Below, piece by piece: positions 28,681 to 38,598 of a DNA stretch of 64,000 nt. The DNA lies in contig NZ_JAMTCS010000014.1 in NCBI RefSeq assembly GCF_024171955.1, positions 1 to 64,000 of the forward strand, given 5' to 3'. A program made the translations under genes and the position numbers. The stretch comes from Promicromonospora thailandica (GTDB taxonomy: Bacteria > Actinomycetota > Actinomycetes > Actinomycetales > Cellulomonadaceae). The first letter of the stretch is position 1. Each line of letters opens with the position of its first letter. The notes beneath the pieces are model-generated. The model was given only the letters and a program-made list of their open reading frames with translations. It was not told the origin of the DNA and searched no databases.

Positions 28681-29694
28681 GTGACCACACCCACCGATAT
28701 CCCGACCGCCACCGGTGCCGAGCTGCGCCGCGGCCCGTTCCGCGTGGGCGACAAGGTCCAGCTCACCGACCCCAAGGGCCGCCTGCACACCATCACGCTG
28801 CAGCCCGGCGGCACCTTCCACACGCACAAGGGCTACTTCAAGCACGAGCAGATCATCGGGCAGCCCGAGGGTTCCGTGGTGGTCAACACCGCCGACGTCG
28901 AGTACCTGGCCCTGCGCCCGCTGCTGGCCGACTACGTGCTGTCGATGCCCCGCGGTGCCGCGGTCGTCTACCCGAAGGACGCGGCCCAGATCGTCGCGAT
29001 GGCCGACATCTACCCGGGCGCCCGGGTGGTCGAGGCCGGCGTCGGCTCGGGCGCGCTGACCATGTCGCTGCTGCGGGCCGTCGGCGACGCGGGCAGCGTG
29101 CACTCGATCGAGCGGCGCGAGGACTTCGCCGCCATCGCCCAGGGCAACGTGGAGACGTTCTTCGGCGGGCCGCACCCGGCCTGGCAGCTCTCGGTCGGCG
29201 ACCTCGCCGACGTGCTGCCGGAGGTGGCCGAGCCGGGCTCGGTGGACCGCGTGGTGCTGGACATGCTCGCTCCGTGGGAGAACGTCGACGCCGTCGCCTC
29301 GGCGCTCGCGCCCGGCGGGGTGCTCGTCTGCTATGTGGCCACCACGACCCAGCTTTCGCGCACAGCGGAAGACCTGCGTTCCGACGGCCGGTTCGCCGAG
29401 CCCGCGGCCTTCGAGACGATGGTCCGCGGATGGCACCTTGAGGGTCTGGCGGTGCGTCCCGAGCACCGGATGATCGGCCACACGGGCTTCCTGATCACCG
29501 CTCGCCGGCTGGCCGACGGCGTCGTCGCGCCCGAGCGGAAACGGCGTCCTGCCAAGGGTGCGTACCCCACGGCGCCCGACGCGGAGTGGACGCCGGAGGA
29601 GCTCGGCGAGCGCGCCGTGTCCGACAAGAAGGTCCGCAAGGTGCGTCGTGACCTTGGCGTTGCGCCCGAGGCCGGGAGCGCCTCGCCCGCGTGA
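28681..29694 (+). CDS. trmI: tRNA (adenine-58-N1)-methyltransferase
   Basis: SAM-dependent enzyme of 337 residues that makes m1A58 in the T-loop of tRNAs, acting as a tetramer. The N-terminal beta domain (RRGPFRVGDKVQLTDPKGRLHTITLQPGG) precedes the Rossmann domain with motif I VVEAGVGSGALTMSLLRAVG, the acidic loop SIERREDFAAIAQGNVE and motif IV VVLDMLAPWENVDAVASALAPGGVLVCY. The mycobacterial counterpart Rv2118c lies in the same place beside the proteasome genes. The C-terminus has a basic extension. The GTG start agrees with the -10 box. Confidence 0.94.
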   Translation: MTTPTDIPTATGAELRRGPFRVGDKVQLTDPKGRLHTITLQPGGTFHTHKGYFKHEQIIGQPEGSVVVNTADVEYLALRPLLADYVLSMPRGAAVVYPKDAAQIVAMADIYPGARVVEAGVGSGALTMSLLRAVGDAGSVHSIERREDFAAIAQGNVETFFGGPHPAWQLSVGDLADVLPEVAEPGSVDRVVLDMLAPWENVDAVASALAPGGVLVCYVATTTQLSRTAEDLRSDGRFAEPAAFETMVRGWHLEGLAVRPEHRMIGHTGFLITARRLADGVVAPERKRRPAKGAYPTAPDAEWTPEELGERAVSDKKVRKVRRDLGVAPEAGSASPA

Positions 29695-29768
29695 ACGGGC
29701 TGTAACGATCACGTACTCCGGACGTCTCAAACGGGTGTTCTTACTCCCGGTGTGTCGGTGACTCTGCT

Positions 29769-29774
29769 TAGAGT
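29769..29774 (+). promoter_or_regulatory. Possible -10 box of arc
   Basis: TAGAGT in an AT-richer gap gives a leader of about 55 bases before the arc ATG. The -35 region is not clear. Confidence 0.3.
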
Positions 29775-29835
29775 GCTGTTCTCGGAGGCGTTTGCGTCAT
29801 ATGGTCGCCTCCCGGGCCCTACGAGAGGGGATGTC

Positions 29836-31497
29836 ATGACCGAGAGCACGTCAGGATACAACCATCCCGAGAACGAATCTTTGCCCAGCCGCGACTACGA
29901 GCGCCAGATCGCCCTCCTCTCAGCCAAGAACGAGCGCCTCGCGGAAGCCCTCCGCGCGGCACGCGACCAGATAGTCGAGCTCAAGAAACAGCTCGACGAC
30001 CTGGCCAAGCCGCCGGGCACCTACGCCGTGTTCCTGGGCGCGCACCCGGACGGGTCGGTGGACATCTCGTCCGCGGGCCGCAAGATGCACGTCTCCGCGA
30101 GCCCGAGCCTGGACGTCACCCGGCTGAGCCCGGGGCAGGAGGTGAAGCTCAACGAGGCGATGACGGTCGTCGGCGCGGGGGAGTACGAGCGCACCGGCGA
30201 GCTGGTCACCGTCAAGGAGATGCTGGGCGGCGACCGCGTGCTGGTCGTCGGCCGTGCGGACGAGGAGCGCGTGGTGCGCCTCGCCGGCTCGGTGATGGAC
30301 GTGCCGCTGCGCGTGGGCGACTCGCTTACGGTGGACACCCGCAGCGGGTTCGTCTTCGAGGTCGTGCCCAAGTCCGAGGTCGAGGAGCTGGTCCTCGAGG
30401 AGGTCCCGGACATCGAGTACGAGGACATCGGTGGCCTCGGGCCGCAGATCGAGGCGATCCGGGACGCCGTCGAGCTGCCGTTCGCGCACCCGGACCTGTT
30501 CCGGGAGCACGGGCTGCGCCCGCCCAAGGGCGTGCTGCTGTACGGCCCGCCCGGCTGCGGCAAGACGCTCATCGCCAAGGCGGTGGCCCACTCGCTGGCC
30601 GGGATGGTGGCGCGGGCCAACGGGGGCAACCCGGAGGTCAAGAGCTACTTCCTCAACGTCAAGGGCCCGGAGCTGCTCAACAAGTACGTCGGCGAGACCG
30701 AGCGGCACATCCGGCTGATCTTCGCCCGTGCGCGGGAGAAGGCCGGTCAGGGCATGCCCGTCGTCGTGTTCTTCGACGAGATGGAGTCGCTGTTCCGCAC
30801 CCGCGGCACGGGGCTCTCCTCCGACGTGGAGACGACGATCGTGCCGCAGCTGCTCGCCGAGATCGACGGCGTCGAGCGGCTCGACAACGTCATCGTGATC
30901 GGCGCCTCCAACCGTGAGGACATGATCGACCCCGCGATCCTGCGGCCGGGACGTCTGGACGTGAAGATCAAGATCGAGCGGCCCGACGCCGAGGGTGCGA
31001 AGGAGATCTTCGGCAAGTACCTCACCAAGGAGCTGCCGGTCCACGCGGACGACCTGGCGGAGTACGGCGACAACGTGACCGAGGCGCTGGACGGCATGAT
31101 CACCTCGGTCGTGGAGCGCATGTACTCGGAGGACGAGGAGAACCAGTTCCTGGAGGTCACCTACGCCTCCGGCGACAAGGAGACCCTGTTCTTCAAGGAC
31201 TTCAACTCGGGCGCCATGATCCAGAACGTGGTGGACCGGGCCAAGAAGAACGCGATCAAGGACTTCCTCGCCACGGGGCAGAAGGGCATCCGCGTGGAGC
31301 ACCTGCTGACCGCGTGCGTCGACGAGTTCAAGGAGAACGAGGACCTCCCGAACACGACCAACCCGGACGACTGGGCTCGGATCAGCGGCAAGAAGGGTGA
31401 GCGCATCGTCTTCATCCGGACCATCGTCCAGAAGAAGGGCGAGGGCGCCACGCCCCGCACCATCGACACCGTCCAGAACACCGGTCAGTACCTCTGA
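29836..31497 (+). CDS. arc: Proteasome-associated AAA ATPase ARC/Mpa
   Basis: Hexameric unfoldase of 553 residues that recognises pupylated proteins and threads them into the 20S proteasome. Residues 18-57 are the N-terminal coiled coil that binds Pup ([36 protein letters not shown]). A tandem OB double ring follows (about 60-190). The AAA domain has Walker A GPPGCGKT (about 237), Walker B FFDEME (about 312-317) and the sensor [16 protein letters not shown]. The C-terminus ends in G-Q-Y-L, keeping the penultimate Tyr that docks into the core particle. GAGAGGGG lies 5 bases before the ATG at 29836. A terminator-like hairpin separates it from dop. Confidence 0.98.
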   Translation: MTESTSGYNHPENESLPSRDYERQIALLSAKNERLAEALRAARDQIVELKKQLDDLAKPPGTYAVFLGAHPDGSVDISSAGRKMHVSASPSLDVTRLSPGQEVKLNEAMTVVGAGEYERTGELVTVKEMLGGDRVLVVGRADEERVVRLAGSVMDVPLRVGDSLTVDTRSGFVFEVVPKSEVEELVLEEVPDIEYEDIGGLGPQIEAIRDAVELPFAHPDLFREHGLRPPKGVLLYGPPGCGKTLIAKAVAHSLAGMVARANGGNPEVKSYFLNVKGPELLNKYVGETERHIRLIFARAREKAGQGMPVVVFFDEMESLFRTRGTGLSSDVETTIVPQLLAEIDGVERLDNVIVIGASNREDMIDPAILRPGRLDVKIKIERPDAEGAKEIFGKYLTKELPVHADDLAEYGDNVTEALDGMITSVVERMYSEDEENQFLEVTYASGDKETLFFKDFNSGAMIQNVVDRAKKNAIKDFLATGQKGIRVEHLLTACVDEFKENEDLPNTTNPDDWARISGKKGERIVFIRTIVQKKGEGATPRTIDTVQNTGQYL

Positions 31498-31509
31498 CAG
31501 CCATCGGGA

Positions 31510-31547
31510 CAGGGTCCGTGTGCGCCGCCCGGCGCACGCGGACCCTG
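31510..31547 (+). terminator. Hairpin between arc and dop
   Basis: A 17-base stem with one G-T wobble and a GCCC loop begins 12 bases after the arc stop codon. It indicates that arc is transcribed apart from dop, which has its own -10 box. Confidence 0.75.
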
Positions 31548-31572
31548 CCTCACCAACGGGACTACTCCGGCA

Positions 31573-31578
31573 TAGGGT
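31573..31578 (+). promoter_or_regulatory. -10 box of dop
   Basis: TAGGGT lies 7 bases before the GTG at 31586 and fixes that start over the later GTG and ATG codons. Confidence 0.5.
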
Positions 31579-31585
31579 GGTGGAC

Positions 31586-33265
31586 GTGAGCGTGCGTCGA
31601 GTGATGGGCATCGAGACCGAGTACGGAGTGCTGCAGCCGGGCCGCCCGCTGGCCAACCCCATGCTGCTGTCGAGCCAGGTGGTGACGACCTACCGGGCCA
31701 GCTCCACCCGCAGCGACGGCACCGGGGGCCGCGCCCGCTGGGACTACGACGACGAGGACCCGCTGCAGGACGCACGCGGGTTCCACCTCGACCGTGCCTC
31801 GGCGCAGCCGTCCATGCTGACGGACGACCCGGCCCGCCCTGCGCCGTCGGGCCCCGTGACCGGGCAGGTGCCCGTCGTGGAGCCCGGTCTGCCGGGCCGC
31901 GGCCGACGCCGGCCGGGGTCGACGCAGGAGGTCGAGCGCCCGGCCACCGAGGACTACGACGACCCGAGCGCCGCCAACGTGATCCTGACCAACGGTGCGC
32001 GGCTGTACGTCGACCACGCGCACCCCGAGTACTCCTCGCCCGAGGTCATGACCCCGGAGGACCTGGTGCGCTGGGACGTCGCGGGGGAGCGGGTGATGCT
32101 GTCGGCCCTGCGGGAGCTGGCGAGCTTCCCGGGCAGCGAGGTGGTGCTCTACAAGAACAACGTGGACGGCAAGGGTGCCAGCTACGGCACCCACGAGAAC
32201 TACCTCGTGGACCGCGCGCTGCCGTTCACCACCCTCGCCGAGCTGATCACGCCGTTCCTCGTCACCCGCCAGGTGTTCACGGGTTCGGGCCGGGTGGGGC
32301 TGGGCGTCACCAGCGGCACCGCCGGGTTCCAGATCTCGCAGCGCGCCGACTACATCGAGGCCGAGATCGGCCTCGAGACCACGCTGCGCCGCCCGATCGT
32401 GAACACCCGCGACGAACCGCACGCCGACCGGCAGCGGTGGCGCCGCCTGCACCTCATCCTCGGCGACGCGAACCTGATGGAGGTGCCGACCTACCTCAAG
32501 GCCGGTACGACCTCGCTCGTGCTGTGGGTGCTCGAGCACCTGGACGAGCTGGCCGACGCCGGCGTGGACGCCCGCGGCGAGCTCGGCGCGCTCCGGCTGC
32601 TGAGCCCGGTGACCGACGTGCAGAAGGTCTCCCGCGACCTGGGCCTGCGCGCGCCTCTCGACCTGGCCGACGGCCGCACCATGACGGCGCTCGAGATCCA
32701 GGGCGAGGTGGCCGACGTGGTGCGGCGCTCGCTCAAGGTGCTCGGCACCGACGCGGAGTCGGACGCGGTGCTGGACCGCTGGACGTCGGTGGTGGAACGG
32801 CTGGGCACCGACCCGGCGTCGTGCGCGCGCGAGGTGGAGTGGATCGCCAAGATGCGGCTGCTGGACCGCCTGCGCTCGCGCGACAACCTGGAGTGGGACC
32901 ACCCGCGGCTGCACGCCATGGACCTGCAGTGGTCCGACGTGCGGCCCGAGCGCGGCATCTACCACCGGCTGCTGGCCAAGGGGGCGGTGGACCGGGTCGT
33001 CGACGAGGAGGGCGTCGCGCGGGCCGTGCAGCACCCGCCGACCGACACCCGCGCGTACTTCCGCGGGGAGGTCATGGCCCGCTACGGGAGCCAGATCTCG
33101 GCGGCGAGCTGGGACTCGGTGATCTTCGACGTCGACGGGGCGCAGGCGCTGCAGCGGGTGCCGATGCTCGACCCGACGCGCGGCACCCGGCGCCACATCG
33201 GCGCGCTGCTCGACGCCAGCCCCGACGCGGGTGCCCTGCTCGCGGGACTCTCCGGACGGAGGTGA
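31586..33265 (+). CDS. dop: Deamidase/depupylase of Pup
   Basis: Enzyme of 559 residues that converts the Pup C-terminal Gln to Glu and removes Pup from substrates. It shares the glutamine-synthetase-like fold of PafA: the ATP/Mg strand GIETEYG starts at residue 8, followed by the Dop-specific loop region, NGARLYVDHAHPEYSSPE, YKNNVDGKGASYGTHENYLV and [13 protein letters not shown]. The Dop-loop region (residues about 42-125) is long and low-complexity here ([24 protein letters not shown]). Mycobacterial Dop is near 500 residues, so most of the excess lies there. pup and prcBA follow. Confidence 0.97.
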   Translation: MSVRRVMGIETEYGVLQPGRPLANPMLLSSQVVTTYRASSTRSDGTGGRARWDYDDEDPLQDARGFHLDRASAQPSMLTDDPARPAPSGPVTGQVPVVEPGLPGRGRRRPGSTQEVERPATEDYDDPSAANVILTNGARLYVDHAHPEYSSPEVMTPEDLVRWDVAGERVMLSALRELASFPGSEVVLYKNNVDGKGASYGTHENYLVDRALPFTTLAELITPFLVTRQVFTGSGRVGLGVTSGTAGFQISQRADYIEAEIGLETTLRRPIVNTRDEPHADRQRWRRLHLILGDANLMEVPTYLKAGTTSLVLWVLEHLDELADAGVDARGELGALRLLSPVTDVQKVSRDLGLRAPLDLADGRTMTALEIQGEVADVVRRSLKVLGTDAESDAVLDRWTSVVERLGTDPASCAREVEWIAKMRLLDRLRSRDNLEWDHPRLHAMDLQWSDVRPERGIYHRLLAKGAVDRVVDEEGVARAVQHPPTDTRAYFRGEVMARYGSQISAASWDSVIFDVDGAQALQRVPMLDPTRGTRRHIGALLDASPDAGALLAGLSGRR

Positions 33266-33311
33266 CGGGCGATGTCGGTGTCACCGCCTAGTGTCGGGGC
33301 CTAGCGGCACC

Positions 33312-33317
33312 TAGGCT
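33312..33317 (+). promoter_or_regulatory. Candidate -10 box of the pup-prcB-prcA operon
   Basis: TAGGCT lies within a small dyad (GCCTAG at 33299-33304, CTAGGC at 33311-33316) 41 bases before pup. Unlike most genes here, pup also has a clear ribosome site (AGGAGG), so it is a leadered transcript. Confidence 0.4.
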
Positions 33318-33358
33318 TCAGGACCAGCATTACGTCAGAGAATCACCAGGAGGCGATC

Positions 33359-33556
33359 ATGGCCGGTCAGGAAAGAATCAACCCGTCACACGAGGACCGC
33401 ACTCCGGACGACGATGCAGAGACCCCGGCCCCCGCGGCCGCGGCGGCCCAGAAGGACGACGACGAGGTCGACGCCCTGCTGGAGGAGATCGACGAGGTGC
33501 TGGAGACCAACGCCGAGTCGTTCGTGCGCGGATTCGTCCAGAAGGGTGGGCAGTGA
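33359..33556 (+). CDS. pup: Prokaryotic ubiquitin-like protein Pup
   Basis: Intrinsically disordered tag of 65 residues that PafA joins through its C-terminus to substrate lysines. The C-terminal half forms the coil that pairs with the ARC coiled coil ([30 protein letters not shown]). It ends in Gly-Gly-Gln, so Dop must first deamidate it to Gly-Gly-Glu. The N-terminal half is low-complexity Asp, Glu, Pro and Ala. The ribosome site AGGAGG lies upstream. The TGA overlaps the prcB GTG by four bases, coupling tag and protease translation. Confidence 0.97.
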   Translation: MAGQERINPSHEDRTPDDDAETPAPAAAAAQKDDDEVDALLEEIDEVLETNAESFVRGFVQKGGQ

Positions 33557-34392
33557 ACCTGAACGCAGACCGCACCGCAGGACGACTCCCGGACGCCTTC
33601 CTGCGTCCGGGATCGTCGTCCTTCGTGGACTTCCTGGCCGAGCACGCCCCCGACCGGCTGCCCGGGAACCGCGCCGTGCCCGCGGGCACGACCGACCCGG
33701 CGACCCTGTCCCCGCACGCCACCACGATCGTGGCCCTGACCTTCGACGGCGGTGTCCTGCTCGCGGGTGACCGCCGGGCGACCGCGGGTCCCATGATCGC
33801 CAGCCGCAGCATCGAGAAGGTGTTCCCGGCCGACGAGTACTCGGCGGTGGGCATCGCCGGCTCGGCCGGCATCGGCCTGGAGCTCGTGCGGCTGTTCCAG
33901 CTGGAGCTCGAGCACTACGAGAAGATCGAGGGTTCGCTGCTCTCCCTCACGGGCAAGGCGAACCGCCTGGCCACGATGCTGCGCGGCAACCTGCCCATGG
34001 CCATGCAGGGCCTGGCGGTCGTGCCGCTCTTCGCGGGCTACGACCTGGACAAGGGCGTCGGCCGCATCTTCAGCTATGACGCGACGGGCGGCCGGTACGA
34101 GGAGCACGAGCACCACGGCGTCGGTTCCGGGTCGCTGTTCGCGCGGGGCGCCCTGAAGAAGCTCTGGCGGCGCGGGATGGACGCGGACGCCGCGGTGCGG
34201 GTCGCGGTCGAGGCGCTCTACGACGCGGCGGACGACGACTCGGCGACGGGCGGGCCCGACACCGTGCGCGGCATCTTCCCGGTGGTGGCGGTCGTGTCCG
34301 CGGAGGGGTACGAGCGCGTGGAGGACGCCGAGGTGGCCCGCGTGGCGGAGCAGATCGTGGCGCAGCGCCGAGAGAGGGGCAACCTCGCATGA
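33553..34392 (+). CDS. prcB: 20S proteasome beta subunit
   Basis: N-terminal-nucleophile protease subunit of 279 residues. A 56-residue propeptide is cleaved before Thr57 ([15 protein letters not shown]). In mature numbering Thr1, Asp17 (AGDRRATAG) and Lys33 (SIEKVF) are all present, so it should be active. It assembles as the two inner rings of the core. The GTG at 33553 overlaps the pup stop, and its own TGA overlaps the prcA ATG, so pup-prcB-prcA form one coupled operon. Confidence 0.98.
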   Translation: MNLNADRTAGRLPDAFLRPGSSSFVDFLAEHAPDRLPGNRAVPAGTTDPATLSPHATTIVALTFDGGVLLAGDRRATAGPMIASRSIEKVFPADEYSAVGIAGSAGIGLELVRLFQLELEHYEKIEGSLLSLTGKANRLATMLRGNLPMAMQGLAVVPLFAGYDLDKGVGRIFSYDATGGRYEEHEHHGVGSGSLFARGALKKLWRRGMDADAAVRVAVEALYDAADDDSATGGPDTVRGIFPVVAVVSAEGYERVEDAEVARVAEQIVAQRRERGNLA

Positions 34393-35279
34393 ACATGCCG
34401 TTCTACGTCTCGCCCGAGCAGCTGATGAAGGACCGGGCGGACTTCGCCCGGAAGGGCATCGCCCGGGGCCGGTCGGTGGTGGTGCTGGCGTACGCCGGCG
34501 GCATCGCGTTCGCGACCGAGAACCCCTCGAGGGCGCTGCACAAGATCTCGGAGATCTACGACCGCATCGGGTTCGCGGCCGTGGGCAAGTACAACGAGTT
34601 CGAGAACCTGCGGGTGGCCGGCGTGCGGTACGCCGACATGCGCGGGTACTCCTACGACCGCTCCGACGTGACGGCGCGTGGCCTGGCCAACGCGTACGCG
34701 CAGACGCTCGGCACGGTGTTCATCACGGAGTCCAAGCCGCTCGAGGTCGAGATCGTCGTGGCCGAGGTGGGCGCGGAGCCCGCCGACGACCAGATCTACC
34801 GGCTCACCTACGACGGCACGGTGGCCGACGAGCACGGGTTCGTCGTCATGGGCGGTCAGGCCGAGCAGCTCGGGCGGAAGGTCAAGGAGGGGTGGCGTGC
34901 CGACCTCTCCCTGGGGGAGGCGCTGCGGCTCGCCGTGGCGGCGCTCGGCTCGGGCGACGGCGCGGCGCCGCGCACGATCGAGGCGACCCAGCTCGAGGTC
35001 GCCGTCCTGGAGCGCGACCGGCCGCGCCGCGCGTTCCGGCGGCTGAACGGACAGGTCCTGGCCGACCTGCTGGCCGAGGGCACCGAACCACCCGCGGCCG
35101 ACGCGAAGCCCGTTCCCGAGGGTGGCCCGCCCGAGCCGGGCACGCCGGTGGAGGGTGCACCGGAGGCGGCAGCAGAGGGCACTTCAGAGGGCACGGCCGA
35201 GGACGCCGGCGGGTCCGGTGACGACAAGCCCGACGCAGGACCGGACTCCTCCGGCACCTCGCCCGGGACCGACCACTAG
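34389..35279 (+). CDS. prcA: 20S proteasome alpha subunit with long acidic tail
   Basis: Outer-ring gate subunit of 296 residues. The start [39 protein letters not shown] matches the gate and first strands of actinobacterial PrcA. The core ends near residue 235 ([14 protein letters not shown]). The last 60 residues are an extra disordered tail of Pro, Glu, Ala, Gly and Asp ([20 protein letters not shown]...[11 protein letters not shown]). Mycobacterial PrcA ends soon after the core, so the tail is a lineage extension that may tune docking of ARC or other regulators. ATGA overlap with prcB. Confidence 0.97.
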   Translation: MNMPFYVSPEQLMKDRADFARKGIARGRSVVVLAYAGGIAFATENPSRALHKISEIYDRIGFAAVGKYNEFENLRVAGVRYADMRGYSYDRSDVTARGLANAYAQTLGTVFITESKPLEVEIVVAEVGAEPADDQIYRLTYDGTVADEHGFVVMGGQAEQLGRKVKEGWRADLSLGEALRLAVAALGSGDGAAPRTIEATQLEVAVLERDRPRRAFRRLNGQVLADLLAEGTEPPAADAKPVPEGGPPEPGTPVEGAPEAAAEGTSEGTAEDAGGSGDDKPDAGPDSSGTSPGTDH

Positions 35280-35311
35280 CAGCACGTTCCGCGAACGGGG
35301 AGGGGAAGTCC

Positions 35312-36673
35312 ATGGACCGCAGGATCTTCGGTCTCGAGACCGAGTACGGCGTGACGTGCGCAGCCGACGACGGGCGCGGCCTGTCGGCCGACGAGGTCGC
35401 CCGCTACCTGTTCCGGAAGGTGGTGGCGTGGGGCCGTTCCTCGAACGTGTTCCTGAGGAACGGCTCCCGCCTCTACCTCGACGTGGGGTCGCACCCCGAG
35501 TACGCGACGGCCGAGTGCGACGACGTGCGCCAGCTCGTCTCGTACGACCGGGGCGGCGAACGCATCCTGGAGGGTCTGGTGGCCGACGCGCAGCAGCGCC
35601 TCGAGCACGAGGACCTGCCGGGCCGGATCCACCTGTTCAAGAACAACACCGACTCGGCGGGCAACTCCTACGGCTGCCACGAGAACTACCTCGTGCGCCG
35701 GTCGGGCGACTTCTCCCGGCTGTCGGACGTGCTGGTGCCGTTCCTCATCACGCGGCAGATCCTGGTCGGCGCCGGCAAGGTGCTCGCCACACCGCGCGGC
35801 GCCGTGTTCTGCCTGTCCCAGCGTGCCGACCACATCTGGGAGGCGGTCTCCAGCGCGACGACGCGGTCGCGCCCCATCATCAACACGCGCGACGAGCCGC
35901 ACGCCGACGCCGAGCTGTACCGGCGCCTGCACGTCATCGTGGGCGACTCGTCGATGGCGGAGCCCACCACGATGCTCAAGGTCGGCACCACGGACCTGGT
36001 GCTGCGCCTGGTCGAGGCGGGCGTCCCGATGCGGGACCTGACCCTGGAGAACCCGATCCGCGCGATCCGCGAGATCAGCCACGACCGCACCGGCAAGCAC
36101 CCCGTCACGCTGGCGAACGGCCGGACCATGACCGCGGTCGAGATCCAGTCGGAGTACTACGAGCGTGCCCGCGAGCTGGTGGAGGCCAACCTGGAGGTCA
36201 CACCGGTGGTCAAGCAGGTGCTCGACCTGTGGGAGCGCGGCCTGCGGGCCCTGCAGGCGGAGGACCTGTCGCTCGTGGACCGTGAGCTGGACTGGGCCAT
36301 CAAGCTCAAGCTGATCCGCCGGTACCAGGAGAAGCACGGGATGGGGCTCGACGACCCCCGCATCGCCCGGCTCGACCTGGCCTACCACGACATCTCCCGT
36401 ACCGAGGGGCTCTACAACCTGCTCGCGGCGCGCGGCATGGTGGAGCGGGTCACCACCGACCTGGAGGTGTTCGAGTCGACGGCGCTGCCGCCGCAGACCA
36501 CCCGGGCCAAGCTGCGCGGCGACTTCGTGCGTGCCGCCCAGGAGGCGCGCCGCGACTACACGGTGGACTGGGTGCACCTCAAGCTGAACGACCAGGCGCA
36601 GCGCACGGTGCTGTGCAAGGACCCGTTCAAGAGCGTGGACGACCGGGTGGAGCGGCTCATCGAGAGCATGTAG
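35312..36673 (+). CDS. pafA: Pup-protein ligase
   Basis: ATP-dependent ligase of 453 residues that joins deamidated Pup to substrate lysines through an isopeptide bond. The glutamine-synthetase-like nucleotide site begins FGLETEYG (residues 6-13); [22 protein letters not shown] holds the catalytic Asp/Glu cluster, and [19 protein letters not shown] and [13 protein letters not shown] are further fingerprints. It lacks the Dop loop and has the C-terminal domain ending [35 protein letters not shown] lies before the ATG. An FKBP lipoprotein follows in the place where many relatives carry pafBC. Confidence 0.98.
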   Translation: MDRRIFGLETEYGVTCAADDGRGLSADEVARYLFRKVVAWGRSSNVFLRNGSRLYLDVGSHPEYATAECDDVRQLVSYDRGGERILEGLVADAQQRLEHEDLPGRIHLFKNNTDSAGNSYGCHENYLVRRSGDFSRLSDVLVPFLITRQILVGAGKVLATPRGAVFCLSQRADHIWEAVSSATTRSRPIINTRDEPHADAELYRRLHVIVGDSSMAEPTTMLKVGTTDLVLRLVEAGVPMRDLTLENPIRAIREISHDRTGKHPVTLANGRTMTAVEIQSEYYERARELVEANLEVTPVVKQVLDLWERGLRALQAEDLSLVDRELDWAIKLKLIRRYQEKHGMGLDDPRIARLDLAYHDISRTEGLYNLLAARGMVERVTTDLEVFESTALPPQTTRAKLRGDFVRAAQEARRDYTVDWVHLKLNDQAQRTVLCKDPFKSVDDRVERLIESM

Positions 36674-36740
36674 CCGGGCGGCCGGAGGTCGTACAGGGAG
36701 TGCCCCGGGGCACTCCCGCGCTCGTGGGAGACTTGGGCGC

Positions 36741-37690
36741 GTGAGCTCCTGGGTCCGTGCCGTCGCCGTGGTGGCCGCGGTGGCGTTGACCGCGGGCTGC
36801 GCCCCGGCGTCCCTCCCGGTCGAGGTGGGCCCGCAACCGACGTCGTCGGTGTCGCAGGCGCCGCTGCAGGTGACGGGCGTGGGCGGCGCTCCGCCGACGC
36901 TGGACTACGAGAAGCCCTTCGCCGTGGTGCGGCCCGCCTCGCAGACCGTCTGGCCGGGCACGGGAGACCTGCTGGAGCGGGACGACCCGGTGCTGCTGAA
37001 CCTCTACGCGGAGGACGGGCGGGACGGCACGGAGCTGCAGAACACGTTCCGCACCGCGCCGGTGGCGTACACGATGACCGAGCCGGACCTGGGCAACGAC
37101 CTCTACGACCTGCTCGAGGGTGAGCGGGTCGGCGCCCGGCTCTCGCTCGTGGAGGAGGAGGACGGCGTCCCGGTGCTGCTGGTGGTCGACGTGCTGCCCG
37201 CCAGGGCGTCCGGCACACCGGCGGAACCGGCCGGCCGGGACCTGCCGCAGGTGCGGCTCGACGACACCGGCGCGCCCACCGTGCGGATCCCGCGCGCCGA
37301 CCCGCCGTCCGGCCTGGTGGTGCACCCGCTGATCCGGGGCACGGGGTCGCAGGTGCGGCCGGGCCAGATCGTGACGGTCGAGTTCACCGCGGTCCGCTGG
37401 AGCGACGGCACGGTGGTCGACACGACCTGGAGCGAGGGCGCCCCGCCGCAGTCCGCGGAGATCGGCATCGGCAAGCTCGTCCAGGGCTGGGACGAGGGCC
37501 TCGTGGAGCAGACGGTCGGCTCGCAGGTGCTGCTGGTGGTGCCGCCCGACCAGGGCTACGCGAACACGACCAGCGGGCTGGCGGGCGAGACGATGGTGTA
37601 CGTGGTCGACATCCTCGACACGCACCAGGCGGTCGCCGAGGACGGGCCCCGGGCCTCCGGGAGCGAGAAGACGAAGGAAGAGGAGGGCTG

Positions 37691-37691
<1 letters not shown>
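36741..37691 (+). CDS. Tandem-FKBP lipoprotein (peptidyl-prolyl isomerase)
   Basis: Exported lipoprotein of 316 residues with a lipobox (LTAGC, Cys20) after a short hydrophobic signal. Two FKBP units are apparent: a divergent first one (residues about 65-150, [20 protein letters not shown]) and a conserved second one (about 195-295: [53 protein letters not shown]). It should catalyse prolyl isomerisation of exported proteins outside the membrane. The GTG at 36741 is 67 bases after pafA. Its TGA overlaps the hisF ATG by one base, an unexpected link between protein turnover and histidine genes. Confidence 0.9.
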
Positions 37692-38461
<770 letters not shown>

Positions 38462-38490
38462 GCGGCACTCCCGCAACGTTCGTTGACCCT

Positions 38491-38500
38491 AACCATGGTT
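38491..38500. promoter_or_regulatory. Palindrome upstream of the ABC exporter genes
   Basis: AACCATGGTT is a perfect 10-base dyad within CTAACCATGGTTGAG, close to TTGACC (38483-38488). It could be an operator for the exporter promoter. A second dyad, AATCGATT, lies near 38543. Confidence 0.3.
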
Positions 38501-38598
38501 GAGGTCGTAACGTCGGCGACGCCCACGGCGAAAACCTGTCGAATCGATTTCCGAGCCGTGCGAAAATGGGGTCACACCCCGAGAAGCGAGGTCTTGTC

